Source of the DNA: Leisingera sp. JC1
GTDB lineage: Bacteria; Pseudomonadota; Alphaproteobacteria; Rhodobacterales; Rhodobacteraceae
NCBI RefSeq assembly: GCF_001679925.1
Contig: NZ_LYUZ01000114.1
Coordinates: 1-50,198, forward strand
DNA: 50,198 bases
Direction: 5' to 3'
The first letter of the stretch is position 1; every line of letters begins with the position of its first letter. Position numbers and translations under genes: made by a program. Positions 16,800 to 25,059 of the stretch are shown one piece after another. Under the pieces are notes generated by a model, which was not told where the DNA came from, ran no database searches, and was given only the letters and a program-made list of their open reading frames with translations.

Positions 16800-19001
16800 T
16801 CAGGACAGCGCGCGCTCCAGGAAGCCGCGCAGTTCGCCGGTGTCGATCGGCTTGTGCAGCAGCGCCGCGTTCAGCCCGGCGCAGGCCGCCGCCAGATCCG
16901 GTGAGCGGTTGGCGGTCACCAGGCAGGCCGGAACCGGGCCGTGCTGCGCCCGGAGCGCAGCAATCGCATCGGTTCCCAGCGCGCCGTCGTCCAGCTGGTA
17001 ATCGGCGATGATCGCATCCGGGCCGATGTCGATTTCCTGCAGCAGCGCAAGGGCGTCGGCGCAGCTGGCGCAGGGCAGCACGTTCAGCCCCCAGCTGTCG
17101 AGCGTGATCTCCAGCGCTGCCCTGAGGCCGGCGTCGTTCTCGATCAGCACCACGATCCGGTTTTCGAACGGGACCGCGGCGCCGGTGCCGGGGCCGGGCA
17201 GCGGCGATGGCGCGCGCGTAACCGTGCTCAGCGGCAGCTCCACCGAAAAGCAGGTGCCGCGGCCGACCTCCGAGGTGAGGTTCAGCGGATGTTCCAGCAG
17301 CCGGCAGGCCCGCTCGACAATGGCGAGACCCAGCCCCATGCCGTCCGACGGGCTGGCCTTGGCGTTGAGCCGCTGAAACTCCTGGAACACCCTGTCCTGA
17401 TGCTCCGGCGGGATGCCGGGGCCGGTGTCGCGGACTTCGAGCAGCACCCGGCCGCGGCGTTGCCGCACCCCGATCAGGACCTTGCCGCTGGTGGTGTAGC
17501 GCACCGCGTTGGAGGCGAGATTCTGCAGGATTCGGCGCAGGTAGGCGGCGTCGCTTTCCACCACCGCGCCGCTGCGCACGACCCGGAATTCCAGCCCCTT
17601 GAGCCGGGCGACAGGTTCCAGTTCGTCCTTCAGCTGGTCCAGCATGCCGCCCAGGCTGATGGCGGTCCGGTCGATTGCCGCCAGGCCGGAGTCGAGCTTG
17701 GAAATGTCCAATAGGGCGCCGAGGATGCGCTCGACCGCGACCAGCGCGTTGCCGGCCTTGGCCGCCCGGTCCCTGAAGCCCGCATCCTGCAGGTCGTCCT
17801 CCAGCGAGCCGACATAGAGCTTGGCGGCGGACAGCGGCTGCAGCAGGTCGTGGCTGGCGGCGGCGACGAACCGCGACTTGGAGGCATTGGCGCGCTCCGC
17901 CTCCGACAGCGCGTCCTCCAGCTCCAGCGTCCGTTCGGCCACCCGCTGCTCCAGCGTTTCGTTGACCTGGGAAATGGTGCGGACCGCGGCGCGTTCAGCG
18001 GTGACATCGGTAAAGCTGATGACAAAGCCCTTGTCCGGCATCTGCTGCGCAAAGACCGCCAGGATTCGGTCGCGGCCCAGTCCGATCTCGAACGACAGGG
18101 GTGCCCGCTTGGCGGTGCTGGCCACCCAGGCCTCGACCTCTTCCGGCCGGGTGCCGCCGAGCAGGCGGATGCTGTCCGCTGCCTGGCGGTAGAGGGTGGC
18201 GAAATACATGCCCAGCTGGAACTTGCCCGCAGGCATCGACAAGAGCTCTCCGGCGCGGCGGTTCCAGCCGACCAGGCGGTTCTGGGCGTCAAAGATGCAG
18301 ACCCCCTGGTCGAGATGCTCCAGCGTTGCCTTGATCACCCGCGACTGGTCGTCGAGCAGCCGCTCGCGCTCCTGCCGCTCCAGCCGCATCATGTCGGTGA
18401 TATCGGTCTGCAGGATTACGGTGCCGCCGTCCGGGGTGCGGTGCTCGCTGACCTGCAGCCAGCTGTTGCCGGCCATCATCACGTTGAACACCGCGTGATC
18501 GTCCTTATGGCGGGCGATCCGGTAGGCCTCCCAGTCGGCGGCGGTCTCCCCCTCCGGCAGCGCCAGATGGGCGCTGGTTGCCACCAGGTTCACGTAATCG
18601 GCGAATTTCAGCCCCGGCCGCAGCAGATGGTAGATATCGGCCATGTGCTTGCCGAACCGGGTGTTGCACATGACCAGCACGTCCTGTGCGTCAAACAGCG
18701 CAAAGCCTTCCTGCACCGTCTCGATCGCATTGGCCAGGTTGGCGCGGGCGGCCTCGGTCTCGGCATTGGCCAGCGCCAGCCGGGCGTTCGACTCGTTGAG
18801 CAGGTCCAGCGCGTGCTCCAGCTCGCGGGTGCGCAGACGCACCTCCTCCTCAAGCATCACCGCGCGCTGGAACTGGGCGTAGGCCTCGCCGGAGGCTTCC
18901 GAGCTCTGCTCGGCCCGGCGCATCAGGGTCTCGACGATCTTCAGCAGCTTCTGGTTCTGCCGCTCCGGCGGGTCGCGGGGGTCGATCAGCTCATGCACCA
19001 T
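16800..19001 (-). CDS. NahK/ErcS-like hybrid sensor histidine kinase
   Basis: This 733-residue kinase has no membrane helix and so is cytoplasmic. A coiled N-terminal region (about 40-90) is followed by two PAS-like domains (about 90-205 and 222-335), a coiled coil and then HisKA with His384 (FVAAASHDLLQPLSAAKLYV). The ATPase has its N-box at about 493 (QNLASNAVRY), DTGPGI and GMGLGLAI. A C-terminal receiver has Asp667 (DAIIADYQLDDG) and KPID. The layout matches the NahK/ErcS family of Pseudomonas, which acts with FIST proteins and in ethanol-oxidation control. Here the FIST gene is directly upstream (3 nt gap) and the LuxR-type regulator before that, so all three form one operon. The signal is unknown. 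Confidence 0.92.
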   Translation of the reverse strand: MVHELIDPRDPPERQNQKLLKIVETLMRRAEQSSEASGEAYAQFQRAVMLEEEVRLRTRELEHALDLLNESNARLALANAETEAARANLANAIETVQEGFALFDAQDVLVMCNTRFGKHMADIYHLLRPGLKFADYVNLVATSAHLALPEGETAADWEAYRIARHKDDHAVFNVMMAGNSWLQVSEHRTPDGGTVILQTDITDMMRLERQERERLLDDQSRVIKATLEHLDQGVCIFDAQNRLVGWNRRAGELLSMPAGKFQLGMYFATLYRQAADSIRLLGGTRPEEVEAWVASTAKRAPLSFEIGLGRDRILAVFAQQMPDKGFVISFTDVTAERAAVRTISQVNETLEQRVAERTLELEDALSEAERANASKSRFVAAASHDLLQPLSAAKLYVGSLEDDLQDAGFRDRAAKAGNALVAVERILGALLDISKLDSGLAAIDRTAISLGGMLDQLKDELEPVARLKGLEFRVVRSGAVVESDAAYLRRILQNLASNAVRYTTSGKVLIGVRQRRGRVLLEVRDTGPGIPPEHQDRVFQEFQRLNAKASPSDGMGLGLAIVERACRLLEHPLNLTSEVGRGTCFSVELPLSTVTRAPSPLPGPGTGAAVPFENRIVVLIENDAGLRAALEITLDSWGLNVLPCASCADALALLQEIDIGPDAIIADYQLDDGALGTDAIAALRAQHGPVPACLVTANRSPDLAAACAGLNAALLHKPIDTGELRGFLERALS

Positions 19002-19004
19002 CGC

Positions 19005-20174
19005 TCAACCCTCGTCCGGCGGGTAGATCGCCACTCCGGTCAGGGTCTGGTTGACATGCATCGAGTTGATCTGCTCGCCATAGGTCGAAAAGCCGACCAC
19101 CCTGTTGTCGCGCAGGATGCGGGAAATGTCCTGCGAGACCTGCTTCTGCTGCGCTTCCAGCCGCCTCAGGATGCAGTCGCAGGCCAGGATGATCTCGGGG
19201 CGGCGCTTGGCGCTGAGCGCGGCCATCTCGCGCTCCAGATGGGTCACCATGTCCTCCGGCTCGGCCAGGGTCAGCACCACGCCCTCGTCGATGGCGGAGA
19301 AGAACACCAGCTCGTCATTGTCGGCGACCCGCTGGATGGCGCGCACATGGTGCTGGTCGCCGAATTGCACCGCGACGGGATGCGCAGCAAAGGTGAAGGC
19401 GGTCAGCTGCTCCGGGTCCTTGCCCAGCACCCGGGCGTATTCGCGGGCGGCGGGTTCGGCATTGATCTCATGCACCACCCGGCGGGCGGGATCGGCCCCG
19501 GTCACCACCATGCGTTTCTGCGACGGGATCAGGTGGTCGGTCTTGAACACCTTGATCGGGCAGCGGCTGCGAACCTGGATCAGAATGGCGGCGTTGGAAT
19601 GGGCTTGGCCGCCATGCAGCACATAGGTCTTGCCGAAGTTGGTGCCGTCGCCCGCCGAGCCGCCGAAAAAGGCCACCGGCCCCAGCCCCACCGCTAGTTG
19701 CGAGGTCAGCGCGTCCTCCTTGGTGGAGAGCCCGTCGACCAGCAGGAAGGTGAAGTCGGAGATCCAGCCGCCGGCCTCCTGTGCCATGTGGCTGCGGTTT
19801 CGGATCATCCGCTCGATCACGCTGTGCGGATCGAAGCTGCCGAGATCCTCGATCAGGATGGTGCGGGTCTGGAAATGCGACTGTGCAAAGCCGATGGCGA
19901 CGATTTCGCCCTCGACATAGCCGGCTGCCGAAATCTCCCCCGCGGTGGTGCAGCCGACAACCTGCGCCGGGGCGAACCGCCGTTGCGCCTCGCCGATCAG
20001 CCGGTCAACGTCGGTGTCCGGCGACAGGAACAGCACCACCAGCGACAGGCCGTTCGGGTTCAGCGCCTGGGCCAGCTGTTCGACAGCGTCCGGCGCCCGG
20101 CAGTCGACCGAGCCGGACCGGACAACCTGCGGCTCCGCCACGGGCGCGCCTGACGGGCCATCGACAGGGTCCAT
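19005..20174 (-). CDS. FIST domain signal-input protein (NosP-like position)
   Basis: This 389-residue soluble protein has an N-terminal FIST region (VVLFLSPDTDVDRLIGEAQR, FAPAQVVGCTTAGEISAAGY, ILIQVRSRCP) and a C-terminal FIST_C region (FFSAIDEGVVLTLAEPEDM, then ILACDCILRRLEA, VVGFSTYGEQ). FIST proteins are sensory. In Pseudomonas one encoded next to NahK (NosP) binds haem and nitric oxide and alters kinase activity. That precedent suggests, but does not show, a similar role here. The ATG at 20174 follows GGGGAGGAG; an earlier in-frame TTG lies within that sequence and is less likely. It sits between the response regulator and the hybrid kinase in one operon. Confidence 0.9.
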   Translation of the reverse strand: MDPVDGPSGAPVAEPQVVRSGSVDCRAPDAVEQLAQALNPNGLSLVVLFLSPDTDVDRLIGEAQRRFAPAQVVGCTTAGEISAAGYVEGEIVAIGFAQSHFQTRTILIEDLGSFDPHSVIERMIRNRSHMAQEAGGWISDFTFLLVDGLSTKEDALTSQLAVGLGPVAFFGGSAGDGTNFGKTYVLHGGQAHSNAAILIQVRSRCPIKVFKTDHLIPSQKRMVVTGADPARRVVHEINAEPAAREYARVLGKDPEQLTAFTFAAHPVAVQFGDQHHVRAIQRVADNDELVFFSAIDEGVVLTLAEPEDMVTHLEREMAALSAKRRPEIILACDCILRRLEAQQKQVSQDISRILRDNRVVGFSTYGEQINSMHVNQTLTGVAIYPPDEG

Positions 20175-20207
20175 CCTCTTTCTCCTCCCCAAATTCCGCC
20201 CGTCAGA

Positions 20208-20903
20208 CTAGGCGGGCGGCGGCGCGTCTTGCAAGACGTTTGCAAAGCTCGCCTGCTTGGCGGCCAGCACCGCCTGGGTGCGGCTTTGTACCCCCAGCTT
20301 GCGCATGATGGCGGTGATATGGGCCTTGACCGTGGTCTCGGCGATCGACAGCTCGTAGGCGATCTGCTTGTTCAGCTTGCCTTCGCAGATCAGTTGCAGG
20401 ATCCGGGCCTGCTGATTGGTCAGCTGCGACAGCCGCTGCAGCACGTCGTCGCTGCTGCCGGCATTGTCATCGAGCAGCACGCAGCCGTCGGGCAGGAACA
20501 CCTTGCCCTGATTGATTGCTTCCACCGCCTTCTGGAACACGTCGCGCTGGCTGTGCTTGGGAATGAAACCGTTGGCGCCGGCATGGATCACCGAGCTGAC
20601 GATGCGGTTGTCGGCCATAGAGGAGACCACCAGGATCGGGCAGTCCGTCACCTTGCGCAGCCGCAGCAGCCCGTCCAGCCCGTTGACGTCGGGCAGGTTC
20701 AGGTCCAGCACCACCAGGTCGATGCGGATGCCATCGGCGATCATGTCGAGCGCGGCCTGCAGGGCCGGCGCGGTGTGCATGCTGCTGATTGCGGTGACCG
20801 CCTGCAGTGTCATCGCCAGGGCGTCGCAGAACAGCGGGTGGTCATCCACCAGCAGCGCCGCGTGGAACCCTGGGGTGGTCGGCGTGTCCGTGTGTGTCGG
20901 CAT
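20208..20903 (-). CDS. LuxR/NarL-type response regulator, probable regulator of the PQQ locus
   Basis: This 231-residue response regulator has a receiver with acidic pair DDHPLF, phospho-acceptor Asp67 (IDLVVLDLNLPDVNG) and the terminal Lys (FIPKHS). A C-terminal LuxR-type helix-turn-helix follows (LTNQQARILQLICEGKLNKQ, then ETTVKAHITAIMRKL). It resembles the AgmR/ErbR (ExaE) regulators of quinoprotein ethanol oxidation. The ATG at 20903 has only a weak ribosome binding site. However, it lies 54 nt after a regulatory box, the same distance as in three other promoters of the locus, which supports this start over a TTG at 20942. The box in its own promoter implies autoregulation. It is first in an operon with the FIST protein and the hybrid kinase. 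Confidence 0.9.
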   Translation of the reverse strand: MPTHTDTPTTPGFHAALLVDDHPLFCDALAMTLQAVTAISSMHTAPALQAALDMIADGIRIDLVVLDLNLPDVNGLDGLLRLRKVTDCPILVVSSMADNRIVSSVIHAGANGFIPKHSQRDVFQKAVEAINQGKVFLPDGCVLLDDNAGSSDDVLQRLSQLTNQQARILQLICEGKLNKQIAYELSIAETTVKAHITAIMRKLGVQSRTQAVLAAKQASFANVLQDAPPPA

Positions 20904-20956
20904 ATCTGCACCAGAGCTGTTGTTTTCCTGCCAGCTTAGCAAGCCGGCGGCAGCAG

Positions 20957-20977
20957 CGGTATACGCCTAAAGTCGCA
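20957..20977 (-). promoter_or_regulatory. PQQ-locus regulatory box 2 (response regulator operon)
   Basis: The minus strand reads GCGACTTTAGGCG and ends TATACCG, matching all six invariant columns of the seven-copy box. A -10-like TAAGCT lies 19 nt downstream (20938-20933). The start codon is 54 nt away. Confidence 0.7.
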
Positions 20978-20983
20978 TATGGA

Positions 20984-21010
20984 GGACGCGCCCCCGCAGG
21001 AGGCGCGCCC
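20984..21010 (-). terminator. Hairpin after the quinoprotein dehydrogenase gene
   Basis: Arms GGACGCGCC (20984-20992) and GGCGCGCCC (21002-21010) pair over 9 bp with one mismatch and a 9-nt loop. There is no T run, so it may need Rho or act only as an RNA 3'-end stabiliser. Confidence 0.4.
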
Positions 21011-21045
21011 GGGTTTGTTGCCTGCGGCCCGCAGCCGGGGCGGGG

Positions 21046-22812
21046 TCAGTCCGCCTGCGCCAGCTGGCGGGGCAGGCGGAACGTCCAGACCATGCCGCCC
21101 TGGTTCAGGTAGTTGACCTTCTTGGCGACCTCGCCGCCCCAAAGCGGCACCGCGCCGCCCCAGCCGGACACGACCGAGACATACTGCACGCCGTCCTGTT
21201 CCCAGGTGACGGGCTGGCCGACGATGCCGGAGCCGGTCTGGAACGACCACAGCTCCTCGCCGGTCTCGTCGTCAAAGGCGATGAAGCGGCCCTCGGGAGT
21301 GCCGGTGAACACCAGCCCGCCCGCGGTGGTCATCACCCCGGCCCAGAGCGGCGCGTCGTTCTTGTATTCCCACTTGATCTCGCCGGTGTCCGGGTCGATC
21401 GCCTTGAGGCTGCCGATATGGTCCTCGTAGTTCGGCTTGATGGTGAAGCCCGCACCCAGGTAGGCGGCGCCCTTCTTGTAGCTGATCGGCTCGTTCCAGA
21501 TGTCCATACCCCATTCGTTCGAGGGCACATAGAAATTACCGGTGTTTTGCGAGAACGCCATCGGCATCCAGTTCTTGCCGCCCAGGAACGACGGCGAGGC
21601 AAAGATCACTTCCCCCTTGTTGCCATCGGCTGCGTCCGCCGGGTTTCCGGGGCGGTTTTCCTCGACAAAGACCGGGCGGCCGGTGTCGTCGATGCGCTCG
21701 GCCCAGGTGATGTCCTTGACGAAAGGGGTTGCGCTGACGAATTTGCCATCCTCGCGGTTCAGGACATAGAAAAAGCCGTTGCGGTCGGCGGTGGCGAAGC
21801 GCTTGTTGCCGCTGCGGTCGGTGTAGGCGACCACCTCGTTGACGCCGTCATAGTCCCAGCCCTCGCGCGGTGTGGTCTGGAAGTGCCACTTGATCTCGCC
21901 GTTGGAAGGGTCGATGCCGATGCGGCTGGCGGCATAGAGGTTGTCGCCGGCGTTGCCCTCCACCGGGGTGCCGGCGTTGCGCAGGTGGCTGTTCCAGGGC
22001 GCCGGGTTGCCGGCGCCGAAGACCAGCGTGTCGGTCTCCGCATCATAGGAGCCGCCGAGCCAGGTGGCGCCGCCGCCAATTTTCCACATGTCGCCCGGCC
22101 AGGTGGCGTTCAGGGTGCCGGTCATGGTGCTTTCTTCACCCTTGAAGGTGCCCATGTGGCCCTCGATCACCGGCCGGGTCCAGACCAGCTCGCCGGTTTC
22201 AGCGTCGCGCGCCTGCACCTCGCCGACGATGCCGAACTCGCCGCCGGAGTTGCCGGTGATCACCAACCCGTTGACGATCAGCGGCGCCGCGGTCAGCGAA
22301 TAGCCGGCCTTGTAGTCGGCCACCTTCTTGCGCCACTTCACGTCGCCGGTCTTGAGGTCCAGCGCCACGATGCGGGCGTCCAGCGTGCCGAAATAGAAGG
22401 TGTCGCCATAGATCGCGCCGCCGCGGTTCACCACGTCGCAGCAGGGCAGGATGCCTTCTGGCAGCCGGGCGTCGTACTGCCAGATCTCGCGGCCGGTCTC
22501 GACGTCGATAGCATAGACCCGGCTGTAGGAACCGGTGATATACATGATGCCGTCATAGATCAGCGGCTGGGTCTCCTGGCCGCGCTGCTTTTCGCCGCCA
22601 AGGCTGAAGGCCCAGGCGGGCACCAGGTTTGCGACGTTGTCCTTGTTCAGCGTGTCCAGCGGGCTGAAGCGCTGCAGGTGGCGCCCCATCCCGTTGGTCA
22701 CCACCTGGGTGGTGGTTGTCTGGTCGTTCTTGAGGTCGTCCTCGGTGACCCCGGCGTGGCTGACGCCCGCCATCATGGTCCCTGCGGCGACCGCCGTGAT
22801 GAAGCGGTTCAT
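21046..22812 (-). CDS. PQQ-dependent alcohol dehydrogenase, lanthanide-type active site
   Basis: This 588-residue periplasmic quinoprotein oxidises alcohols using PQQ. A signal peptide ([20 protein letters not shown]) precedes an eight-bladed propeller with tryptophan-docking repeats. The vicinal Cys124-Cys125 (LPCCDVV) form the ring over PQQ. Metal ligands are Glu192 (GGEFG), Asn269 (FGAGNP) and catalytic Asp320. Asp322 follows in GWDYDGVNE. An Asp at this +2 position marks lanthanide-dependent enzymes (XoxF, PedH), whereas calcium enzymes have Ala or Ser. No cytochrome domain is fused, so an external cytochrome is needed; the c-550 gene at 27368 fits. AGGAG precedes the ATG. A copy of the shared regulatory box lies 89 nt upstream. 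Confidence 0.93.
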   Translation of the reverse strand: MNRFITAVAAGTMMAGVSHAGVTEDDLKNDQTTTTQVVTNGMGRHLQRFSPLDTLNKDNVANLVPAWAFSLGGEKQRGQETQPLIYDGIMYITGSYSRVYAIDVETGREIWQYDARLPEGILPCCDVVNRGGAIYGDTFYFGTLDARIVALDLKTGDVKWRKKVADYKAGYSLTAAPLIVNGLVITGNSGGEFGIVGEVQARDAETGELVWTRPVIEGHMGTFKGEESTMTGTLNATWPGDMWKIGGGATWLGGSYDAETDTLVFGAGNPAPWNSHLRNAGTPVEGNAGDNLYAASRIGIDPSNGEIKWHFQTTPREGWDYDGVNEVVAYTDRSGNKRFATADRNGFFYVLNREDGKFVSATPFVKDITWAERIDDTGRPVFVEENRPGNPADAADGNKGEVIFASPSFLGGKNWMPMAFSQNTGNFYVPSNEWGMDIWNEPISYKKGAAYLGAGFTIKPNYEDHIGSLKAIDPDTGEIKWEYKNDAPLWAGVMTTAGGLVFTGTPEGRFIAFDDETGEELWSFQTGSGIVGQPVTWEQDGVQYVSVVSGWGGAVPLWGGEVAKKVNYLNQGGMVWTFRLPRQLAQAD

Positions 22813-22900
22813 TGGGCTCCTCCCTTTCATTGGATCATCAACAGCCACTGCCCGGTGCGGGCTGCCGGCCTGCCACAGTATCCAAGGCGCGCCGGAAGAG

Positions 22901-22921
22901 CGGTATTGCACAATGGTCGTA
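22901..22921 (-). promoter_or_regulatory. PQQ-locus regulatory box 3 (quinoprotein dehydrogenase)
   Basis: The minus strand reads TACGACCATTGTG then CAATACCG, almost identical at both ends to the pqqA box. A possible -10 is GATACT (22882-22877) or TACTGT two bases on. The start codon is 89 nt downstream, so the leader is longer than in the other units. Confidence 0.72.
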
Positions 22922-23044
22922 AGCGGAGGGCGGCAGGGGCAGGGGGGAAGCCCCGGCACGGCAGCGCCCGGCGCCTTGCGGCCCGGGTTTGCGGTGCAGG
23001 CCCGCGCTGCGTCTGCCCGCGGCGAGGAGCGGGGCGGTTCAGTC

Positions 23045-23839
23045 CTATTTCGCGGCCTTGCGGATCAGCCCGCGCGCCGGGTCGTAGCCCCAGACTGCCA
23101 GTCCCAGCCAGACCAGCCCGGATAGCAGCACCCAGGCCAGCGCGGCGGTGTTCTGCTGCTGATAAAGCGCAAAGCGGATCAGCTCGACCGCCTGGCTGAA
23201 GGGGTTCACGGCGCAGATATCGCGCAGCAGCGCCGAGCTTTCGGCCATTTTCCACAACGGGTAGAGCGCGGTGGACAGGAAGAACATCGGGAAGATCACG
23301 AAATTCATCACCCCGGCGAAATTCTCCAGCTGGCGGATCACCGAGGACAGCGCCAGCCCCAGCGCCCCCAGCATCAGCCCGGCCGGGACAAGGGCGGGCA
23401 GCAGCGCGGCATAGCCGCCCCAGCCGAAGCGGATACCGAAAATCACCGCCAGCGCCAGGAACACATAGACCTGCAGGATAGAGATCGCGGTGCTGGCGAG
23501 CAGGCGGCAGACCAGCAGCCACCAGCGCGGCAGCGGACTGGTCAGCAGCAGGCGCATCGAACCCATTTCCCGGTCATAGACCATCGACAGCGAGCTTTGC
23601 ATGCCGTTGAAAAGCAGGATCATGCCGCACAGGCCGGGAACGATATAGACTTCGTAGGTGGTGTAGGTGGCGTAGGGCGGGGTGATCGACAGGCCAAGCG
23701 CGGCGCGAAAGCCCGCGGCAAAGACCACCAGCCACAGCATCGGCCGCACCAGCGCCGCGACGAAGCGGCCGCGCTGGCCAATGAACCGCAGCGCCTCGCG
23801 CTGCGTGATTGCCGCCAGGGCTGCGAGCCAGGCGGTCAT
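23045..23839 (-). CDS. PQQ-associated ABC transporter permease (PedC-like)
   Basis: This 264-residue ABC-2 type inner-membrane permease has six predicted helices, beginning near residue 30 ([19 protein letters not shown]). The motif [20 protein letters not shown] lies in a loop typical of the family. Such permeases occur with quinoprotein alcohol dehydrogenases (the PedC type, known from phenylethanol oxidation). What is exported is not established. Start and stop overlap the ATPase gene by ATGA (23836-23839), so the two subunits are made together. It is the last gene of the operon starting at 27197. The dehydrogenase gene that follows has its own promoter. Confidence 0.88.
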   Translation of the reverse strand: MTAWLAALAAITQREALRFIGQRGRFVAALVRPMLWLVVFAAGFRAALGLSITPPYATYTTYEVYIVPGLCGMILLFNGMQSSLSMVYDREMGSMRLLLTSPLPRWWLLVCRLLASTAISILQVYVFLALAVIFGIRFGWGGYAALLPALVPAGLMLGALGLALSSVIRQLENFAGVMNFVIFPMFFLSTALYPLWKMAESSALLRDICAVNPFSQAVELIRFALYQQQNTAALAWVLLSGLVWLGLAVWGYDPARGLIRKAAK

Positions 23840-24555
23840 GCCGCCTCTCCTGTCAGCCTGAGAAAGTGATCGGCCAGCCCGAGCCCGCCGCGCAGCTGGC
23901 GGGCCGTGCCGTCTTGCGCCAGCTTGCCGCGGTGCAAGATCAGCAACTGGTCGGCGTCTTCGATCTCGTCGGTGAGATGGGTGGCCCAGAGCACCGTCAG
24001 CCCCTTGCGCCGCGACAAGTCGTGCACATGGGCGGTGATCGCGCGCCGGGTTGCCGCGTCCAGCCCCACTGTCGGCTCGTCCAGCAGCAGCACCTTGGGA
24101 TGGTGGATCAGGCTGCGGGCAATCTCCAGCCGGCGGCGGTGTCCGCCATTGAGGTCGCGCACCCGCTCACCCAGCCGGCCGGGCATCTCCAGCCGCTCCA
24201 GCGCGGCCTCGATCCGGGCCTGCGCCCTGGCGCCGCGCAGACCGTGCAGGGCGGCGAAATAGCTGAGATTGCGCTGTACCGTTAGGTCCAGGTCCAGCGT
24301 CGGCTGCTGGAACACCACCCCCATCCGGCGCAGCGCCTTGCGCGGGGCGCGGGCCATGTCGTGGCCGGCGATCTCGATCCTGCCCTGCGGCGCGGTGAAC
24401 AGCCGGGTGAGCAGCGCAAACAGCGTCGACTTGCCCGCGCCGTTGGGGCCGAGCAGGGCGCAGAAGGTGCCGGGCTCAACCCGGAAGCTGACCCCGTCCA
24501 GCGCCTGCCGGGCGCCGTAGGCATAGCTCAGGTTTTCCACCCGCAGCCCGGTCAT
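23836..24555 (-). CDS. PQQ-associated ABC transporter ATP-binding protein (PedB-like)
   Basis: This 239-residue ATPase powers the permease encoded immediately downstream. It has Walker A GPNGAGKS (36-43), Q-loop VFQQP, Walker B LLLDEP (156-161) and the switch His (WATHLTDE). The signature is LNGGHRRR rather than LSGGQ, a variation seen in ABC-2 type exporters of this group. The ATG at 24555 is overlapped by the stop of the preceding gene (24552-24555). Its place in an operon with PQQ-associated binding-type and propeller proteins matches the pqq/ped clusters of Pseudomonas and methylotrophs. Substrate and direction are not known. Confidence 0.9.
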   Translation of the reverse strand: MTGLRVENLSYAYGARQALDGVSFRVEPGTFCALLGPNGAGKSTLFALLTRLFTAPQGRIEIAGHDMARAPRKALRRMGVVFQQPTLDLDLTVQRNLSYFAALHGLRGARAQARIEAALERLEMPGRLGERVRDLNGGHRRRLEIARSLIHHPKVLLLDEPTVGLDAATRRAITAHVHDLSRRKGLTVLWATHLTDEIEDADQLLILHRGKLAQDGTARQLRGGLGLADHFLRLTGEAA

Positions 24556-25010
24556 CGGATGGTGATCTCCAGCCGCTGGGTGTCGCCGGTGGAACTGGGC
24601 ACCTTGAGGTGGTAATTCCCCGGTTTCAGCGCGATAAATCCGATCTCCATCTCGCCGGCCTCGTCGAATTCGATGCTGTCGAGCCCCAGCGGGCGGATCT
24701 CGAGACCCTCCACCACGATCTCGTCGATCCAGATGGCGCGGAAGAACTCCGCCCCCGTCAGCGCCAGTTCCTGGCTGCCGTCGCCCTGGATCTCGAACTC
24801 GTAATACGTGCCGGAGTTCAGTACCCAAGGCGCATCGGCCAGCGGCATTCCCGCCGACAGGGTGATGGGCGGCAGGTCCTCCTTGTTGGCGGCGGACAAC
24901 AGCCCGGCAAGGCCGAAGTCGGCCTTGCCCGGATCATCATCGTCAGCGGCCAGGGCGGCGGCCGGCAGCGCCAGGCACAGCGCCGTGGCGAAAAGGCAGG
25001 TTTTCAGCAT
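24552..25010 (-). CDS. Small periplasmic protein of the PQQ-associated ABC operon
   Basis: I do not recognise a named family. The 152-residue protein has a signal peptide (MLKTCLFATALCLALPAAALA) and an acidic linker after it (ADDDDPGKADFG). The rest is likely beta-rich, with SGTYYEFEIQGDGSQELALT, ALKPGNYHLKVP and a final RLEITIR. This suggests a cupredoxin-like or similar sandwich, but no copper ligand set is evident. Its gene lies between the beta-propeller gene and the ABC ATPase gene, overlapping the latter by 4 bp, so it is surely part of the operon. AGGAGG precedes the ATG at 25010. I infer a periplasmic accessory role in alcohol oxidation or in the ABC system. Confidence 0.8.
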   Translation of the reverse strand: MLKTCLFATALCLALPAAALAADDDDPGKADFGLAGLLSAANKEDLPPITLSAGMPLADAPWVLNSGTYYEFEIQGDGSQELALTGAEFFRAIWIDEIVVEGLEIRPLGLDSIEFDEAGEMEIGFIALKPGNYHLKVPSSTGDTQRLEITIR

Positions 25011-25059
25011 CGGGAATCCTCCTGTCAGGATGCGCCGCGCCGCCGGGGCGCGGCAAGTC

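Noticed and set aside
17850-19697. A 615-codon open frame on the plus strand opposite the hybrid kinase and FIST genes
   Set aside because: The minus strand encodes two well-matched protein families here. The plus frame resembles nothing, is His/Gln/Arg-rich and arises from the high GC content.
21418-23199. A 593-codon plus-strand frame opposite the quinoprotein dehydrogenase
   Set aside because: It is antisense to a gene with signal peptide, ribosome binding site and all active-site residues; no family match and no ribosome binding site.
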